Assembly: GCA_021842405.1 (NCBI GenBank)
Contig: JAKBZR010000012.1
Span: forward strand, 1 to 51,952
Source: a bacterium
Lineage (GTDB): Bacteria > Armatimonadota > Chthonomonadetes > Chthonomonadales > JAMCWF01
Direction: 5' to 3'
DNA: 51,952 nucleotides
Shown: piece after piece, positions 49,820 to 51,952 of the stretch
Numbering within the stretch: position 1 is the first letter of the stretch
Layout of the letters: the number at the start of each line of letters is the position of its first letter
Position numbers and translations under genes: made by a program
Notes under the pieces: model-generated
Seen by the model: the letters and a program-made list of their open reading frames with translations, nothing else
The model's database searches: none
Told to the model about the DNA's origin: nothing

Positions 49820-51727
49820 TTAAAACGGTTGGCCAAAGCTGAATTCCGTGCGCGCGCCTTCACTGCCGAATCCCTCATCAATTCGAATCGGGCCCATCGG
49901 AGTTCTCACCCGGATACCGAAACCCACTCCAACCGAAGGGCTGAACCCTTCGTGCTGCGCAAAGTTGGTAAAGGTGACTCCTTGATACGGCCCGCCCCAA
50001 GCATCGCCCACATCCACGAATACGACCCCGGTCAGCGCGTTGGCCAACGGCTCTTGATATTCGATTGAGCCGAGAAACATGTTCTTTCCCCAGAATCGGC
50101 CCTCTCGATATCCTCGCAGTGTGTTCGCACCACCGATGAAATATAGATCGGTAAACGGTAGGGTGCCCAAACTGGTCCCCAGCATCAAACGCAACTCGAT
50201 CACGTGGCGTTTGTCGTTTGGATTGATACGCCGTCCCTCCGGGCTGAAGTATTGGCGAGCCTCGAGGTTCGCTTTGACAAAATTTACGGCACCGAATCCG
50301 ACCCCCATCGGATTTCCAAAAATATCATGGGTCGCTGATAGAACTGCATGTCCTATATCCATCGAATAGGTTTGAGTTCCACCGACCGCCGGCTCAGCAT
50401 CGAAATCGAGCGTGTCATGCAGCAACCGAAGCGTAAGATCGGATATGGGGCCGTTTTGGAGAACGGAGGCGTCAATCGTATTGGTTGGGATATTGTTAAC
50501 CCGCACGTTATCGTATCGAACGCCGACATAACCCCGGTATGTGCTTCCCATCGGCCGGCTCAACGTGATGTCGCCGCCCACATGGACTTCATAGTAGTCA
50601 TTGTTGCTGAGCGTGTTCACATTTTGGCTGAACAAGTTTTGAGCGAATCGGTATACGGTTTTATTGAACAAGTCAATCGAAAGGGCGGTGTGATTGCGAT
50701 CTAGCCAAGGCTGAGTAAACCCCAGCTCAAAGCTGTTGCGTCCGGCCACACCGCCCGTTTCCCACATCAAGCTGATCGTCTCCCCTAAACCCTGGAAATC
50801 GGTCTCGGTCAACTGTGCGGTTCCAACCAACTGCTGCAAGCTGCTGTAGCCGATACCCAGCGATGCCTGGCCGGTCCTTTTTTCGGTGATATTGAGATTG
50901 ATATCGGCTTCGCCCGGGCCGGCACTAACGACCGATGGAAGCACCTCACTAAACAGGTTGGTGTTGTAGACATTGGTAATATCTTTTCTCAGTTGAATGG
51001 TTGAAAAGTAACTGCCGACTTTGGTCTTCATCTCCCGCGTTACAACGATGGGGCGGGTTTTGTGGAGGCCGGTTATCTTTATGGCGTGAACTTTTGTGAC
51101 GATGATCGGTATGTTGAGGATGCCGTTGGTGAAATTGACGTTCGATGAAACGAGAGCGGTGTAGCCTTGCTTTTCATATAGGTTTTGGATGGCTAGAAAA
51201 TCTTGCCTCAGTGTAACCAGATTCAAGATATCACCCGGCCTTAAGGTCATTATCTTCAATATCTGGGCGACCGGTATGGGGCCGGCGCCGGTAATGTTGA
51301 TCCCCTCGATCTTATCGTTCTCATCCACCTGGATAACGATTTTCGTTTGATTTCCGGTTGTTTCAGCCGTGACCTTCACCTGGTTGTTGGGGTTGGTATG
51401 GTGCCAGCCGAAATTTCCGGTTTGTAGAAGACGTTGTTGAGCTTTCGTGAGTAGGTCAGGAGTATACGGCTCACCAATGCTGAGACCTGATGCGCTGATT
51501 ATCGAATCCCGGTTGATATACTTATTCCCAATTACAATGATATCAACGATTTTGCTTTGAGCCGTCGGAGCCGGATTAGTGGCTAAGGGAGTTACCGCCG
51601 GAGCTGAGGGTGTAGTTGGCGGATTTAAAGGCGGTGTTGTTTGTGCCTCCCCAAAGCGGGGAACGATCATGATTGCGATTACAGCAGCCGTTCGTGCAAT
51701 TCGCTCAATTCGACGAGACAATATCAA
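49820..51727 (-). CDS. bamA: Outer membrane protein assembly factor BamA
   Basis: BamA folds and inserts outer-membrane barrel proteins. The 635 residues have a signal peptide (about 1-29), a Pro/Thr-rich linker and about three POTRA domains (IVDIIVIGNKYINRDSIISA; INITGAGPIPVAQILKIMTL; IKITGLHKTRPIVVTREMKT), against five in E. coli. A 16-strand barrel with the YFIGGANTLRGYREGRFWG motif ends in FSFGQPF, a C-terminal Phe signature. The start is a TTG at 51727 with AAGGAG upstream. It heads the bamA-skp-lipoprotein-lpxD run. Confidence 0.95.
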   Translation of the reverse strand: MILSRRIERIARTAAVIAIMIVPRFGEAQTTPPLNPPTTPSAPAVTPLATNPAPTAQSKIVDIIVIGNKYINRDSIISASGLSIGEPYTPDLLTKAQQRLLQTGNFGWHHTNPNNQVKVTAETTGNQTKIVIQVDENDKIEGINITGAGPIPVAQILKIMTLRPGDILNLVTLRQDFLAIQNLYEKQGYTALVSSNVNFTNGILNIPIIVTKVHAIKITGLHKTRPIVVTREMKTKVGSYFSTIQLRKDITNVYNTNLFSEVLPSVVSAGPGEADINLNITEKRTGQASLGIGYSSLQQLVGTAQLTETDFQGLGETISLMWETGGVAGRNSFELGFTQPWLDRNHTALSIDLFNKTVYRFAQNLFSQNVNTLSNNDYYEVHVGGDITLSRPMGSTYRGYVGVRYDNVRVNNIPTNTIDASVLQNGPISDLTLRLLHDTLDFDAEPAVGGTQTYSMDIGHAVLSATHDIFGNPMGVGFGAVNFVKANLEARQYFSPEGRRINPNDKRHVIELRLMLGTSLGTLPFTDLYFIGGANTLRGYREGRFWGKNMFLGSIEYQEPLANALTGVVFVDVGDAWGGPYQGVTFTNFAQHEGFSPSVGVGFGIRVRTPMGPIRIDEGFGSEGARTEFSFGQPF

Positions 51728-51757
51728 AAGAAATTTCTCCTTGAAAACTTTCGTACC

Positions 51758-51952
51758 CTAAGAACGGTAGTATGGGTCCAACCGGCGGCGTAACTGCGCC
51801 CGAGCTCGGGAGAGCCGTGTCTTGACGTTATCGAGCGAAAGGCCGGTTACCGCGACTATTTCATTGTAGGACAGCCCTTCAATCTCGCGCAATACGATAA
51901 TCTCGCGATATTCGCCAGGCAGGGAATCAATCGCCGCCAGTATTTTAGTGCG
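51758..51952 (-). CDS. ECF-type RNA polymerase sigma factor, C-terminal part (partial)
   Basis: The last 64 residues of a gene that enters from the right edge. They match sigma-70 region 4: AAIDSLPGEYREIIVLREIE, GLSYNEIVAVTGLSLDNVKT and RLSRARAQLRRRL, the helix-turn-helix that reads the -35 box. The remaining regions lie outside the window. It ends 30 bp before the bamA start on the same strand, hinting at control of envelope genes. Confidence 0.9.
   Translation of the reverse strand, partial: RTKILAAIDSLPGEYREIIVLREIEGLSYNEIVAVTGLSLDNVKTRLSRARAQLRRRLDPYYRS

Overview
The window reads as chromosomal DNA of a diderm (LPS-bearing), flagellated bacterium. It has a nearly complete lipid A/Kdo/heptose cluster (bamA, skp, lpxD, lpxC, fabZ, lpxA, lpxB, an msbA-type exporter, waaA, lpxK, an lpxL-type acyltransferase, two heptosyltransferases, kdsB). 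It also has flagellar L- and P-ring genes, an Mla (MCE) lipid transport operon and two PEP-CTERM proteins. Gene content and order, the long MlaD with a barrel-like C-terminus and the GH99/DUF5010-like secreted protein recall Armatimonadota or a related diderm Terrabacteria lineage. That placement is inference; no rRNA or tRNA gene was found to test it.

Layout. 1-762 (-): N-terminal part of a secretin-like protein with a Gly/Met repeat, cut by the window edge. 1070-3624 (-): rpmH-rnpA-yidD-yidC-jag. 3842-4849 (-): a polytopic membrane protein with the three motifs of presenilin/signal-peptide-peptidase proteases. 5430-7827 (+): ANTAR response regulator and GAF/HisKA_2 kinase behind a strong promoter and a ~230-nt leader. 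8132-11193 (+): mlaE-mlaF-mlaD. 11250-14591 (+): rplI-dnaB-purD. 14602-17043 (-): a small membrane protein, an FGGY sugar kinase and a TPR/zinc-ribbon protein. 17484-25784 (+): flgF-flgG-flgA-flgH-flgI-flgJ-flgN-flgK-flgL-fliW. 25797-29332 (-): nadE and a large secreted GH99/DUF5010-like protein. 29424-30128: dense repeats. 30202-32737: two PEP-CTERM paralogues (-) and a small secreted protein (+). 32927-35778 (-): kdsB and two heptosyltransferases. 35803-36226 (-): MNT nucleotidyltransferase with a truncated HEPN partner. 36747-51727 (-): lipid A and outer-membrane biogenesis genes, preceded by the end of an ECF sigma factor.

The intergenic spaces carry two families of small, non-coding elements with terminal inverted repeats (MITE-like). 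Family 1 (ends GTAASAGTTCAGTTCTCTGGG) is seen four times plus a solo end that supplies the stop codon of the presenilin-like gene. Family 2 (ends AGGNNGNTGTTGAAAA-like) is seen twice. A 110-bp unit is repeated in tandem just after one family 1 copy.

Most of the window is envelope construction. BamA, Skp and a coiled-coil lipoprotein assemble outer-membrane proteins. LpxC/D/A/B/K, WaaA and LpxL make Kdo-lipid A, the MsbA-type exporter flips it, and the GT9 enzymes extend the core. MlaEFD moves phospholipids between the membranes. The most interesting items are the bacterial presenilin-like protein, the putative trans-envelope MlaD, the two MITE families, and the ANTAR regulator with its long leader. 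Many genes here appear to start with TTG.
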